Source of the DNA: Rostratula benghalensis
Lineage: Eukaryota; Chordata; Aves; Charadriiformes; Rostratulidae
Direction of reading: 5' to 3'
Assembly: GCA_013399305.1 (NCBI GenBank)
Contig: VXAI01000276.1
Span: 800,319-864,318 of the forward strand
Length of the DNA stretch: 64,000 bases
The notes below the pieces were generated by a model that was not told the origin of the DNA, made no database searches, and was given only the letters and a program-made list of their open reading frames with translations. Below are positions 1-49,546 of this stretch, in pieces; positions within the stretch are counted from its first letter, which is position 1, and every line of letters begins with the position of its first letter. Position numbers and translations under genes: made by a program.

Positions 1-1218
1 TGTACAAAGCTGTAGGACTATATGAAATTCAAGAACCTGTCTCAAGGTATAAGACTGTAAGGGAGAAGAGGCTGAAATACAGGAGTGGAAGAGTGATGTG
101 AAAGGCCATTGAATTGAGCCTCACACAAAACTATGAAAATAGTAATGTGGTCAGTATTTTAAACTTGATTTGGTGGAGTGCTATCAGAAATCCGAGCTTT
201 GTTTCATAGCTACTGGGGCTCCCAGCACAGATGTGCTTAAGAAAACAAAGCCAAGACAAAATTTAGCAAAAACCTGGACAAAGTTTTGAACAGCATAAAA
301 CCACTGTTGAATATATTTAGGAAATCTTAGTCAAAAATGCTAGGTTACCAGGTGTTAGAAAACATTGATGAATGTGTAGTGCGAACTGCTTACCTGTCAT
401 TAATGTGTGAGCTTTGTAGATGGAAGCAGGCCATTCAGAGAAAAGATCTAACATTTCGTTACCTAAACAAGGCATGTTCAAAGCCCCAGATATGTACTAA
501 ATGGAAGCATTTTGCATTCCTCTGGTACCAAATATTTGTCATGTGTATGTACACATGATTATACATTTGTCCTCTCTAAAATCATTACGAGTCATAAGAG
601 AGTGTGATGTGTAAACTCTTTGTGTCTTCTTAGGGCTGTGATGGTCATGAGATGAAAACTCTGCACTTCTCCAAAGAAGAGCATTGAATGCAAAATGGTT
701 CCAGATCTTTTTACATGCTATTGTGTAGTACCACTCCGTGACTGAGTTCCTATTCTGCACTCAGTAGAGCTCAAATGCTTGATCAAGACCACTTTGTGTA
801 ACATCAGTTAATTTTAAAAAACTGGCAAAAATGTGAAACAAGTTCCTGTATTCATGATGAAATAAGAGATCATCAAAACACAGAACATTATTTTGGTGTA
901 AGAACATAAGAGTTTAATTGCAATAATGTGTTGATCTGTTGGTATATTTGGTTTCCACTTAGATTGTAAGGTACAGGATGAAAATTCAGAAATGAAACTG
1001 CTTAGAGTATAAGACTATATCTCTAATTTCTTTGCAGAAACCTATATTTTTTCTAGAACTGGTTGAGTCCCTGTTTGGGATAAAGCAGTAACACATGGAC
1101 AGAAACAACCTAGATAATGCAGGATAGATGATGTCATAGTACTGCTGGAAATCCATTACATGCAAGGTGATCTTTCAGTATCTGTTGCTGTAAGTTGTTC
1201 CATTGAATTTCTTTCCAG
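1..1218 (+). other. WDR41: WDR41 intron (partial, upstream of first visible exon)
   Basis: AT-rich sequence ending in a polypyrimidine tract and AG acceptor at 1217-1218. No exon-like reading frame with good splice sites and no match to the expected upstream WDR41 repeats was found, so the exon before this one lies outside the window. Short open frames here show no recognisable protein. Confidence 0.75.
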
Positions 1219-1340
1219 TGTGTGTTTGCTGCTGTTGGGAAAGGTATATATGTATATAATCTTCAAATGAAGCGTGTGATTGCCTGCCAGAGAACTGCTC
1301 ACGACTCCTCTGTACTGCACATTGAGAAGCTTCCAAACAG
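1219..1340 (+). CDS. WDR41: WDR41 coding exon A
   Basis: 122 nt, opening on a whole codon (TGT) after the acceptor TTTCCAG and ending two bases into an Arg codon before GTAAGA. It encodes CVFAAVGKGIYVYNLQMKR and continues to HIEKLPN, one blade of the WD40 propeller. The reading frame continues exactly into the next exon (AG|G). Confidence 0.95.
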
Positions 1341-4300
1341 GTAAGAGTCATGGTACATTCTGTTAATACAGTAAAGAAATCCACAACTTGGAAGGGTGGC
1401 TAGAGACAGTCTGCAAAGCTACATCTGATTTCTAGGGCAGGGACTTGATCTTTAGTTTGATCTGCCTTTATTAGATAGAGCTTGTTGACCTGATTTTTGA
1501 AAATGCGTCATTGTAATTCAGTGTGAAAAAACTATAATCTAGTATGCTTAATGCACAGGCTCAGAGTGAAATATCTTCACTATTTTCAAAATCAGACTTC
1601 AGAAAGCACTTTTGTCTAAATTGTGAAAATATAGCGTAATGGCATTTTACTTCTGTAAAGCAAAGGCCTATGGCATATTCAGTAAATATTTTGGAACAGT
1701 TGAAATGTTTTTTTTTTAAAAAAAAAAAAGCAAACCCAACTTCCAGCTTTCCTCATTGGTGCTGAATTTTTAGCTGGAACTTACTTTGACAGCCGAGTTG
1801 GACAATTTGCTACATACATGTAATATAATACTTACGTTGTTAGATCCCTTTGTGCTCTCATTCAACAGAGCAAAAGTTTGCCAGAAGGTGAAAATTAGGG
1901 CCTTGATGTTGTAAGTGCGTGTGCTGTTCTAAACATGTAATGAACATAAGTATCTTTCCTTTTGTTATTTTTCCCTAAGAAAATTTTTGCTTCATGAAAG
2001 TAAGTTTACAGAAGGCAGTTAGTGGAAGTGTGTTTGCAGTCTAAACTTGGGGTTTTTTTGTTTTATGGGGTGGTATGCTTTGAAAGTGAGATTGAAAGTG
2101 TCTGGGTTTTCCACCTGTTTTGTTGTGCTACAAAAGCATGTTGTTTTGTGTGGAACATCTGGATGTCCTGCTACGTTTGGGAGTTCTAGCAAACCTGTGT
2201 AGAACCTGAGGCACTTGCTGCCTATTTTATAGAAACATCGCAAGGTGACCTGTGCAGATGACCGTCCGTGCTAGTGTTGCTTATCAACTCTTTTTACAGG
2301 CAGCTGATTTCCTGTTCAGAAGATGGCAGTGTGCGCATTTGGGAGCTCCGAGAAAAGCAGCAGCTGCCAGCTGAACCAGTTCCAACAGGTTTGCTGGTAG
2401 TTGGGGGGGGTGAAAAGACTATTTAAAAACAATAATGGGAAACCCAGTATTCACCATATAGGAATAGAGGTTTACAGGCTTTGTAAGAAGAGATAGCATA
2501 TTATATTCAACCGAGAGGTAACACATGTGGGAGGGGAAACTGAAGCCCTCCAAGATCTGATACAGGAAGTTAGAAGGTCCAGCTGAAGCAGATCTGTGCC
2601 GTAAAGTTTACTTAGAGTTTACAGTTGTATTAGCTGGTTTAACAAAAATTATGACCTCTCCCAACAAACCTTCATCCTCTGCTTCATGTACTGAATAGTG
2701 TTAGATCTTCTACCATTAAGAATAAATAATTGGAGGACCTTGTGAAAAAGTTAAAGAAAAGCTTGCAGATGAGCAGGTGGCACCAAAAAAATCTCCTTGA
2801 ACTTGGAATGACATTGGGACTCACTTTGAGTCTGTATCCAACTTCACTTGCACACTACCTCTGGGCATCGCAGTCCTCAGAGCTGATTGATAGCGTTTTA
2901 GGAAGCATCTTCTCCAAGTACAGACTGTGCATGTGTAGTGCTTGCTGCTCTTTGACCAGACCAGCAGCTTCCCTGGACACTAGTAGTTGTGGTCTTGGAC
3001 AGTTGTTCTGGACAATATAATCAGTATTATGGACTGGGAGCAGTAATGAGCTGTTATCTGTCTTGTACGAAATTTTTTTATTCAAGCTATGAATATTTTT
3101 CTTGTCGTATCTTGTCCGCCTGTGGCACAGATGTGTATTTTCTTGCTGTATAAATGGAACATGTGGAGTAGTGTCTTTACACTCCAGTTTGGCTGATAGT
3201 TGTAAATCTGAAGGAGAAAGCCAGTGGGCACTATAAAAATAGGCAATTCAGCATCAGAAATTTGCGTGCCAGCAATCCAGCATGCCAGCACTGTAATGCC
3301 TCAGTACAGGGCATGCAGGGGAGAGATTGGCACCTCATTTCTCTCCCCTTTGTATAAGTAACAGTTTAGGAGGATAGAGTGAAGGTCAGCATCACTGTCC
3401 TGCACCTACCTTTGCTGTTCATTTAGTTCATTTAGGCAGTCCTTAAATTTGTTGCTAAATCTGTATATTGTCTCATGCAGGTGAGTGAGTCAATATGTTT
3501 GCTAAATTATGTCTAGTAAGGACAAAAAACAAAGTACCTGTGTTTTCTTCCTCCCTCAAGATGAATAACCCAGATGTAGAAATGCTTTGCAGTACAATGC
3601 TTCTGTCATTTTGCCATACAGGCTGGCATGCTTTTAGATTTTAAATCATTCCTGTATTTCTCACTGTAGCTAGAAAAAATAAATTATATTTGTGATTTTT
3701 GCCAAAACAGAAGATTTTTTTTTTTTCCCAGGGTTCTTCAACATGTGGGGATTTGGAAGGGCAAACAAGCAGGCAAACCAAGCTGCTAAGAAGATGCAGG
3801 AGAATACACCTGTGCATTTCTTGGAGCTGGTGGGTGATTTGATTGGTCATTCATCAGCTGTACAGGTAGGTCAGCTTCAATAAGACCAAGGAAAAGTGAA
3901 TTTCACTTACTAATTAAATTTTGGCAGTGTTACTTGAATAGCTGTAACTGTCTGATGCTGGAGGCTGGGAACGTGCTGATTGTGTGGTATATTTAGTGCA
4001 GTATGAAAAAAATACTATGTACTGACTTAATGTTCTAATGAGAACTTAAATACTTGCTGATGCCTGAGGATCATGTGTGCAGATATGTACATACGTGTTA
4101 CAGGTAACCTGGTGGGGTATTTGGTTTGTTTATGGACAGCAAACAATACAGCTTGGAACTCTGTGTTTGTTCCAGATGTCATCTTGAGTTCACGATCTAA
4201 ACAAGGGCTCATGTAAAACAAAACCCATTCAGGAATTTCTTAGCATTCTATGCTGTGAGCGTTAAGGAGGTCATTTTAATTTTAAATTAGGTGCCATCCT

Positions 4301-5845
4301 GTTCTTCTTTCTACCTAATAGAGTATGATTTTGTTTTAAATGGTGTTTTCCCTCCACACATTTTTGTGTTTGACAAACTTATTGGAGTAACAAATCACTT
4401 TCTTACAGTGGACTTCTATACACATTCTTGTCAGGAGCAGGGAAACGGCAGGTAGAGAACAGTTCCGCTCACAAGTATTCATGAGCCCGAATAGATTTCA
4501 GAACTGCTGCTGCCAAAAGCTGAAAGCTTTTCACTAAAGCTATGGTGAACCTTTCTGCTACAGGGATTTCTGCAAGGCTTTTGGTCCCTCTCTACCATTT
4601 TCCTTTCTGAAAAACTGTTGAAAGAGGTCCTATTATCAGTATGGAAAGCTGCTGCCTAAGACAGAGGACATAATGTGTAATTCAGCAAGAGGCACGGCAA
4701 GGAAGGTGAGAGGCTCTTTGCTGGGGTGTTGCATAGCAAAGGAGTAACCAAGATGATCGTGGATGTGATTTCCTGCAAGGTTCTACGTATGGACATTTCC
4801 CTTTTTAAACTCTGGGTAGACTGGAGCAGCTGAGGCTGGAATGGTTGAGTAGTGATGAAATGGATAATCAAAGATGTGGGCTTGGCCAGAGTATTTCTAC
4901 TGGAACTACATAACTAGTAAGTGGCTGTTCCCAGAGCAAGTAGGCTGTAGCACAGTCCTTGGCCTGAATGCTTCCTCTAGGCAGATTGCTTCAACAAGCT
5001 GAAGGCTCAGGACACTGCAAGCCTGTCATAGTGGCATCCTGTGGTCTAGTTCCATTGGCTGTTGTGTTGAGCTGCAATTTGTGGCAGCTTTGTGGAAGTC
5101 TCTGAAGTCAGGCATGACTATGGGACTTGTCAGCTCTGTCACTCTTACAGAATCTCTCCACTGCTGATATGCTTTTCCTCTGTGTTGTAGTTCTTGGTGG
5201 TTTGGCTTCCTCTGTCTCACCAGGCAGATGCTGGTATCTGTCACAGTTGTTGACTCTTTGATTCTTCCAGGTCTGGTGATGGTAGCCTGTGGTGTTGTGT
5301 GGGAAGGGGACAGTGTATCCAAGAGAACAGAATAGTGGTTTCCATTCCTAAGATATCAGGAGATCAGAATTTGCACAAGTCACTCACTTCTCTCCTGCTG
5401 ATTTGAAACAAGTTTCTTCAATATTTTGTACATTAACTTCCCTGTCTGTAAGGCTGCTTTATTGCTTTTTCTAAACTGAGATCTTTCAGTGGGAAGTGCT
5501 GTTTAAGAGTTGTTTTCATGTAAAAATTTTGTGACATCAAATATGGAAAGCATACATTGTAATTTTGCATGCCTGTGTGCAGGCAGAACCGTTTCAGACA
5601 CATGAATTTTTTAGTCCAGTTGCACACTAAATATTTAAGCAAGCTGACAATCTCATGTGAACATCGTGGTAGTACTAATTGTTTCATTGCAGATGTTCCT
5701 GTACTTTGGTGAACTGGGACTGGCTACGTGCTCTGCTGACCACCTCATTATTTTTTGGAAGGATGGTGAACGAGAATCTAGGCTCCGCAGTTTAACACTA
5801 TTTCAAAAATTGGCACAAAATGGTGATTTGCAGTGCAAATTTTAA
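1219..5845 (+). CDS. WDR41: WDR41, last four coding exons (3' part of gene)
   Basis: Join of 1219-1340, 2300-2388, 3732-3865 and 5693-5845: 498 nt, 165 codons plus a TAA stop, with all phases compatible. The product is the C-terminal third of WDR41, a WD40 beta-propeller protein. In other vertebrates WDR41 binds SMCR8 in the C9orf72-SMCR8-WDR41 complex, which is recruited to lysosomes and acts in autophagy and mTORC1 signalling. Visible evidence is the WD-repeat pieces VFAAVGKG, GSVRIWEL, GFFNMWGFGR and TCSADHLIIFW, in the order and exon arrangement expected for WDR41. GFFNMWGFGR lies in the low-complexity loop before the last repeat. The C-terminus reads NGDLQCKF, which differs from the mammalian ending I remember. 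The gene is convergent with PDE8B. Identification is from remembered family sequence, not a search. Confidence 0.95.
1341..2299 (+). other. WDR41: WDR41 intron
   Basis: Contains the T10A12 palindromic homopolymer pair at 1708-1729. Nothing else recognised. Confidence 0.85.
1708..1729. repeat. T10-A12 homopolymer pair
   Basis: Ten T followed directly by twelve A in a WDR41 intron, a perfect short inverted repeat that can form a hairpin. Probably length-polymorphic. Confidence 0.9.
2300..2388 (+). CDS. WDR41: WDR41 coding exon B
   Basis: 89 nt between acceptor TTTTTACAG and donor GTTTGC. It encodes QLISCSEDGSVRIWELREK followed by QQLPAEPVPT. GSVRIWEL is the Trp-Asp-type end of a WD repeat. 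It ends one base into a Gly codon, completed by the next exon. Confidence 0.95.
2389..3731 (+). other. WDR41: WDR41 intron
   Basis: Begins with a G-run (2402-2409 region) and ends with a long T-tract acceptor near 3717-3731. Open frames on both strands (2730-3085) overlap without recognisable protein. No repeat family identified. Confidence 0.85.
3732..3865 (+). CDS. WDR41: WDR41 coding exon C
   Basis: 134 nt, acceptor T-tract CCCAG, donor GTAGGT. It encodes GFFNMWGFGRANKQANQAAK, then a polar stretch and LELVGDLIGHSSAVQ, the start of the last WD repeat. It ends in phase 0. Confidence 0.95.
3866..5692 (+). other. WDR41: WDR41 last intron
   Basis: 1.8 kb intron ending in TTTCATTGCAG. No exon, RNA gene or repeat family recognised. 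The open frame at 5026-5322 (-) has no family resemblance. Confidence 0.8.
5693..5845 (+). CDS. WDR41: WDR41 terminal coding exon
   Basis: Phase-0 start (ATG codes an internal Met) after acceptor ATTGCAG. It encodes MFLYFGELGLATCSADHLII, then FWKDGERESRLRSL and ends NGDLQCKF with TAA at 5843-5845. This completes the last WD repeat. Confidence 0.95.
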   Translation: MFLYFGELGLATCSADHLIIFWKDGERESRLRSLTLFQKLAQNGDLQCKF

Positions 5846-6235
5846 GTTGCTCGAATACAGGCTACATACACAAATCGGATGTGTGTTAAATGTAAGTATA
5901 AAGGAAAGTCTGAGCCACTGGGAATGTGACTACCAGTAAGGTATACCCTTAATTTCATGTGTTATATTGGAATTTTTGTTAGTTACTGCTACTCTTCTCG
6001 AAAGAGTATTTTGTATATTGGAGTGTACTTTTGGCTTGCTCTTCCAGTGGAAGTGATGCTTTCTTGAAAGACTGATGATAATGATGACTCATTAAATGTT
6101 TCTTATATTTTTTGCTAGTGTTTAAAAAATATGTTGGGTGGATTTCAAAATTAAGATTTGTGAAAGTTCTCAGATGGGTCATAACTAAAGCGGCTGGGGA
6201 CGTTCCACAGTATTATGTGCAGAAAGAAGGCACAA

Positions 6236-6241
6236 AATAAA
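6236..6241 (+). promoter_or_regulatory. WDR41: candidate poly(A) signal AATAAA
   Basis: First AATAAA downstream of the WDR41 stop, about 390 bases after it. Confidence 0.5.
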
Positions 6242-6600
6242 ATGTCTCAGGCTTCCACCTTTATGTAACTTATTTCTTGAAACTAGTCACTGATGCCTCA
6301 GATTTATGTATCTACAAAAAACCCCAAAAGAAACGGTTCTCAAACAGAACTCCTGTGTTTGAAGTTACTATCCTGCACCACGAGTAAAAGCAAGAAAGAA
6401 AAGTAGGCAATACCAGTTTGTCAGGTTTAAATTTTTGGCAAAACAAGCTGTCTGGATACTGCTTGCTTGCAGTAGCTGCGGTTTTAGTGTGGGTTCATCT
6501 ACACTAGTGGAGTTTACGGAGCACTTATCATGGCCAGCATGAAGTGTGATTGGTTTAGGTTAGTCTTTCCATAGTGCATTCATCAAATTAATTTGTATCT

Positions 6601-6606
6601 AATAAA
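6601..6606 (+). promoter_or_regulatory. WDR41: candidate distal poly(A) signal AATAAA
   Basis: Second AATAAA downstream of the WDR41 stop; would give a 3' UTR of about 0.78 kb. Confidence 0.45.
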
Positions 6607-6625
6607 AAGCAGTGTCCTTATCATG

Positions 6626-8263
6626 GATTTTCAGGATCTAGAATACTTTTTTAAGCAGTGGTACTTGATGTGTTCAGTACTAGCAAAGCACTTCTGCTGG
6701 ATCAATACTAAATTCTCAGGTGAGGTCTGACTGCAAAGAAATCTGCACCAAGTTTGTAATGATAAATAGTATTTTTAGAGTTTTAAAATTAAAGGCCTCT
6801 AAGTACATGATGCCTTTTAATCAAGTCTGAGACAGCAGCAGTTATTTGCAGGTTAACCAGGAGTAGGAAAAACCACAAACCAAAGCAACAAAAAGTCAAA
6901 AGGAAAAAAAAAAAAGTGAAGTTAAACCCAGAAGTGATATAAAGAAGATGAGAATGAGGACGAGATAATGAGTGGTTACTACTGGAAAGAGGCGGAGCTG
7001 GGAAGCAGGGAGTTTTGCAACTTAGTGGTCTTAAAACCATGTAGAAGAGAGTGCCGCTGTCCTCAGGTCTCCTCAGAATATCCAGCACTTACACAGATCA
7101 TGGGTGAGTCTCGTGCAGCTTTTCAGTGGCACCTCTTTTCTTTGAAATGATGAGAACTGTTTTCAGTACAGGAGACAATGGGGCTGTAATTCCAGGCTTA
7201 AGATCCAGCAGATGCCGTAAGTGCAATTAAAACAACAGGCTAAGAAGATCCTGACAAGAGCAGAAGCAAAAGGAGGAAACTCCAGCTTCCCAGAAGAAAC
7301 CAAGGAGCCTTTTAGAGTTCCTTCCCCCAGCCCCTGTGGGCACTTGCTTTCCCCCTGCCACCCAGAAACCAAGGTTTGCCTCTTGACCCTTGCCTCAATC
7401 TTCCCTGGAAGACAAGGCAAAGGGACCGTAAAATTTTGAGCTGTGTTTTCTTCCCCACTCTAATCAACTTGTATAACTAATCTTATTTCACTGTAGAGCT
7501 CAAAATGGCGTATTTCAAAAACACAAAATGGGTGGAAAAGTTTTGGAATTACCCTCTCCTTTCAATTCAGAAAGGTAAAGTGAGTGTTGAATCTTGAGCT
7601 GCATATTTGCTCAGAGTGGCTATTCTACAGACCAGTGTAGGAAAAGCATTTGGATTATAGGTGATGATAACATGCCATTAGGTTTATGGCATTAAACTTG
7701 TGGGAGGAAGGTATGAGCCTTTCTGCCCATCAGTTTGCATTGTTTCAGGTTGTCTTCATCAGCAAGTGTTGCATTTTTGGCTGCCCCAGTGCAAGCTGGG
7801 GACATCAGTTCCTCTTTGGCTCTTTTTCCTTGTTTCCATTGAGTTAAATATAGTTGTATATCAAGTGTGTGTTTACACATTGTTACTAAAACTTTACAGC
7901 AAAAACATATAAGACTTAGATTTGTTTTGAGATGCTAGTGCTGTCATCAGTTATAGCTGGAAAGAAGGAATATCATCTTTTTATTATCTCTTCTTCCTAT
8001 ACCCTAAGAATGATTTCATTTTTATGTGACTTTTAAGTGAATACCTGGTGGAGAAACAGACCTATTTAACAGAACAGTTCTATTCACAAAACTCACTGTG
8101 CATTTTACTGGGTTGTAATTTAGCCCTAAATAGTCCTACATGTGTGTATAAATATTTTTATCTGTTGAAAGTGCATTGTTCTCAGATACCCTCCATTGGT
8201 AATAGAACTCCCAAGGGTCTCTTCCTTTAAAGATGGCTGAGTTGAAAGTATTAAATTGAGTTC
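6626..8263. other. WDR41-PDE8B convergent intergenic region
   Basis: Separates the 3' ends of two convergent genes. Open frames at 6968-7150 and 7163-7439 overlap on both strands and show no family features. No repeat or RNA gene recognised. The limits depend on the poly(A) sites actually used. Confidence 0.55.
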
Positions 8264-8269
8264 TTTATT
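8264..8269 (-). promoter_or_regulatory. PDE8B: candidate distal poly(A) signal
   Basis: TTTATT on the + strand, AATAAA on the PDE8B strand; most distal of three candidates seen. Confidence 0.4.
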
Positions 8270-8790
8270 TTATAAATTAACTTTGAACATAACAGAGAAC
8301 ACAGTAAGGCTATGCTAGGCTACTCCTGTTAAAGAAGAATCTGTCATTTGCCGATGGGAAGTGCAGAGAGCAAAATCAGGATAAGCAGGTTAGAAATTTT
8401 ACCTTCACCTTTGTCCTTTCAAATTTCTTTTTCCATCTCGCAGTAACATAGAATTCCGTATGTTCATATCACTAAAGTGAGTATCTTTATCAGACCTGCC
8501 CTTCATACTTGTCCAGCTCTGAGGTGGCTGTTTTATCTGTCTGTGCACTGACAATAGCATGAAAGAAGCAGCTGCTGGTCAAGAGGAGAGGTTAGTGACT
8601 AGGAGATCTGACACAGCTGGCAGATGACAATTAACCCATCCTGGCTTCTTTTGCTCTTAAAGAGGACACACCTCCATATGATTTACTTTTTTGCTTAGTC
8701 TCTGACTGCAGGAAGAAACACAGGATCTTGCAACAAATACACTGATTCCACATTAACACCTTAGCTCATGAACCAGTACTGATGCTGAAC

Positions 8791-8796
8791 TTTATT
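8791..8796 (-). promoter_or_regulatory. PDE8B: candidate poly(A) signal
   Basis: AATAAA on the - strand, about 2.0 kb past the PDE8B stop. Confidence 0.35.
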
Positions 8797-9408
8797 TCTT
8801 AGGTTCCTTCCACCATTTACATTTTCTTCCGTGTGACAGAAATAATGAACTGATATGTTTTACATGGACGTGGTCTTACACTGTTGCTGCATTTAACAGA
8901 TTAAATTAAGATGAGAAAACTTTGAGTCTTGTGAAGTTCTTTTCTCTAATGCAAGCTGCAGTGAGCGTTCAGTCATCAGGATAGTGAAGGTACAACCACT
9001 CATAACACTAGTTCTAAAGAAAGGGATGGTAAAAGCAAACAGTTTACAGTATAGAAACCAGAGGTTCAACTTATATGATTAAAAATCCATTGAAGAATGT
9101 TGCAATAGATAATAAGAAAGAATGGATAAACATACTTCACCAGAAACACCATTCTTCAAATATACACAATGCAGCATTTTAATGCACAGCAACCTGCCTT
9201 AGCTATGACAAAAGTAAGGTTCTATTACAATTCTAACAAAAATATAGCTTATATACAATTCTCTGCACATACATTTTATGAATGTTTCCTTTTGTTTCAG
9301 AACTTGGTACAAAACATACAAAAAAGGTTGGCACATCATGTAAGCTACCCGCAGTAAACAACCATCATTGTCACTTTTGCAGCAATCTAAACTGTTTTGG
9401 TTTGGGGG

Positions 9409-9440
9409 TTTTGTTTGTTTGTTTGTTTGTTTGTTTGTTT
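9409..9440. repeat. (TTTG)n microsatellite
   Basis: About eight uninterrupted GTTT units, preceded by a G-rich TTTGGGGG stretch, within the probable PDE8B 3' UTR. Confidence 0.95.
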
Positions 9441-9612
9441 TCCTCTTCCTTTACTGGTTCAATCCTGATACAGTAGAGGGGGGAGGTAAAGAGTATGTAT
9501 AGAGACCTTTCCTTTTCACGGGCAGTGGACTGCTTCAGTGGCAGCCACTGCTTTGATGCTCTTGCCTGCAGCCTGGAGTGCACAGTGTTAAAAATCAGCA
9601 GCTCTGCTAGTA

Positions 9613-9618
9613 TTTATT
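9613..9618 (-). promoter_or_regulatory. PDE8B: candidate proximal poly(A) signal
   Basis: AATAAA on the - strand, about 1.2 kb past the PDE8B stop. Confidence 0.4.
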
Positions 9619-10812
9619 AACTGAATAGTCTGAGAAGAGGCTAAAATTCGAACTCATGTTCTGCATGTGATTAAAATGAGATGTACAAAAATATGCATTT
9701 GTGCTTTGGAAGCTTTAGCATAAATTTCATATTTTAAAACTAATGAAAAATTATGTTTGATTTTTAACTTATTTACATCCTTTTAAAATACTTTTTACAT
9801 CACAAACCAGCATTTTTTTAGGAGGGAGAAAGCAGTACAAATTGTGATGCTTTTATAAATTATGACCTGGAAACTTTTTTTAAAAAGTGACAGGTTCACC
9901 CTAGAAGTAAATAGCATAATATATGGGCTTACTTAAAATTTAGATTTTAAGTAAAAATTTAGATCAGTAAAATTGCTGATCAGGTGTACAAACACCACTG
10001 TATAAAAAAGTATTTTGGTCAAGTGCCACTATTTTTTTTGTGTAGAATTTGATGAAATGTTGCATGGGAACATCGCTAAGATGGCAGAGGAACACGTGGA
10101 TGGCACCAGTTACACAGAATATGCTTGTTTTCCTCTGTTGTATGACCAAATTCAATCTGGGGTTAATCTGGGATTCCCCAATTAATCTGGGAATTTGTCC
10201 CAGACTGAGATTTTAAATCTATATGAAAGAAGAGAGAACAGGTGGTACTCTGAAAGATAGTCTCTGTAGTAAGAAGGTTTGTGTTAGGTGGTGCAGGGCT
10301 TGTTTTATGCTGCATCCAATTTATCAAGGTTTACATATTCTCCTGTGCATGTTTTCCTGTGCATTCTCCTGTGCACTGCGAGTCAGAGAACAGAAGAATA
10401 TTGATAGAACTGGAGCAAATTTGTGTTAGATAAGTGGGTAGTTTTTATGCATATCTGTCAACTTATTCTTACTCTACTGGTGACTAGATTACCCCTTCTG
10501 TCTGAGGAACAGTTGTGGGAAGTGTCATTGAATACAGTTCTATCAAGTAAAAGATTTGACAAATGCATATTCAGTATTAGAAATCAGTTTCAGAAGTACA
10601 CAAAATGTTATTCCCAAAGAGCACTTTTACATCTGTGGATTATGTAGCCTTTTTGAAAACAAATTTTTTCTGTAGAATTCAGAGAAGCTTAAAAGTGATG
10701 AATTAAAATATCTCCTTCTTGCCACGTGGTCTTCATTTCACTGGAAAGGAAGTAGCCAAGTGATTCACAGTGAAACTGGTAGATCAAGAGGTCTGTATTT
10801 CTTGCCTTAGTG

Positions 10813-49546
<38,734 letters not shown>

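Larger units (their letters stand above)
5846..6625 (+). other. WDR41: WDR41 3' UTR (end estimated)
   Basis: AT-rich sequence after the stop, with AATAAA hexamers at 6236-6241 and 6601-6606. The true cleavage site cannot be told from sequence; the end given is shortly past the second hexamer. Confidence 0.6.
8264..10812 (-). other. PDE8B: PDE8B 3' UTR (maximal extent)
   Basis: Read on the - strand this follows the TGA and is very AT-rich with many TTTT/ATTT and TGTAAATA-like stretches, as in long 3' UTRs. Reverse-complement AATAAA hexamers occur at 9613-9618, 8791-8796 and 8264-8269, giving possible UTR lengths of about 1.2, 2.0 and 2.5 kb. It includes the (TTTG)n tract, which would be (CAAA)n in the mRNA. 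Extent is inferred. Confidence 0.5.
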
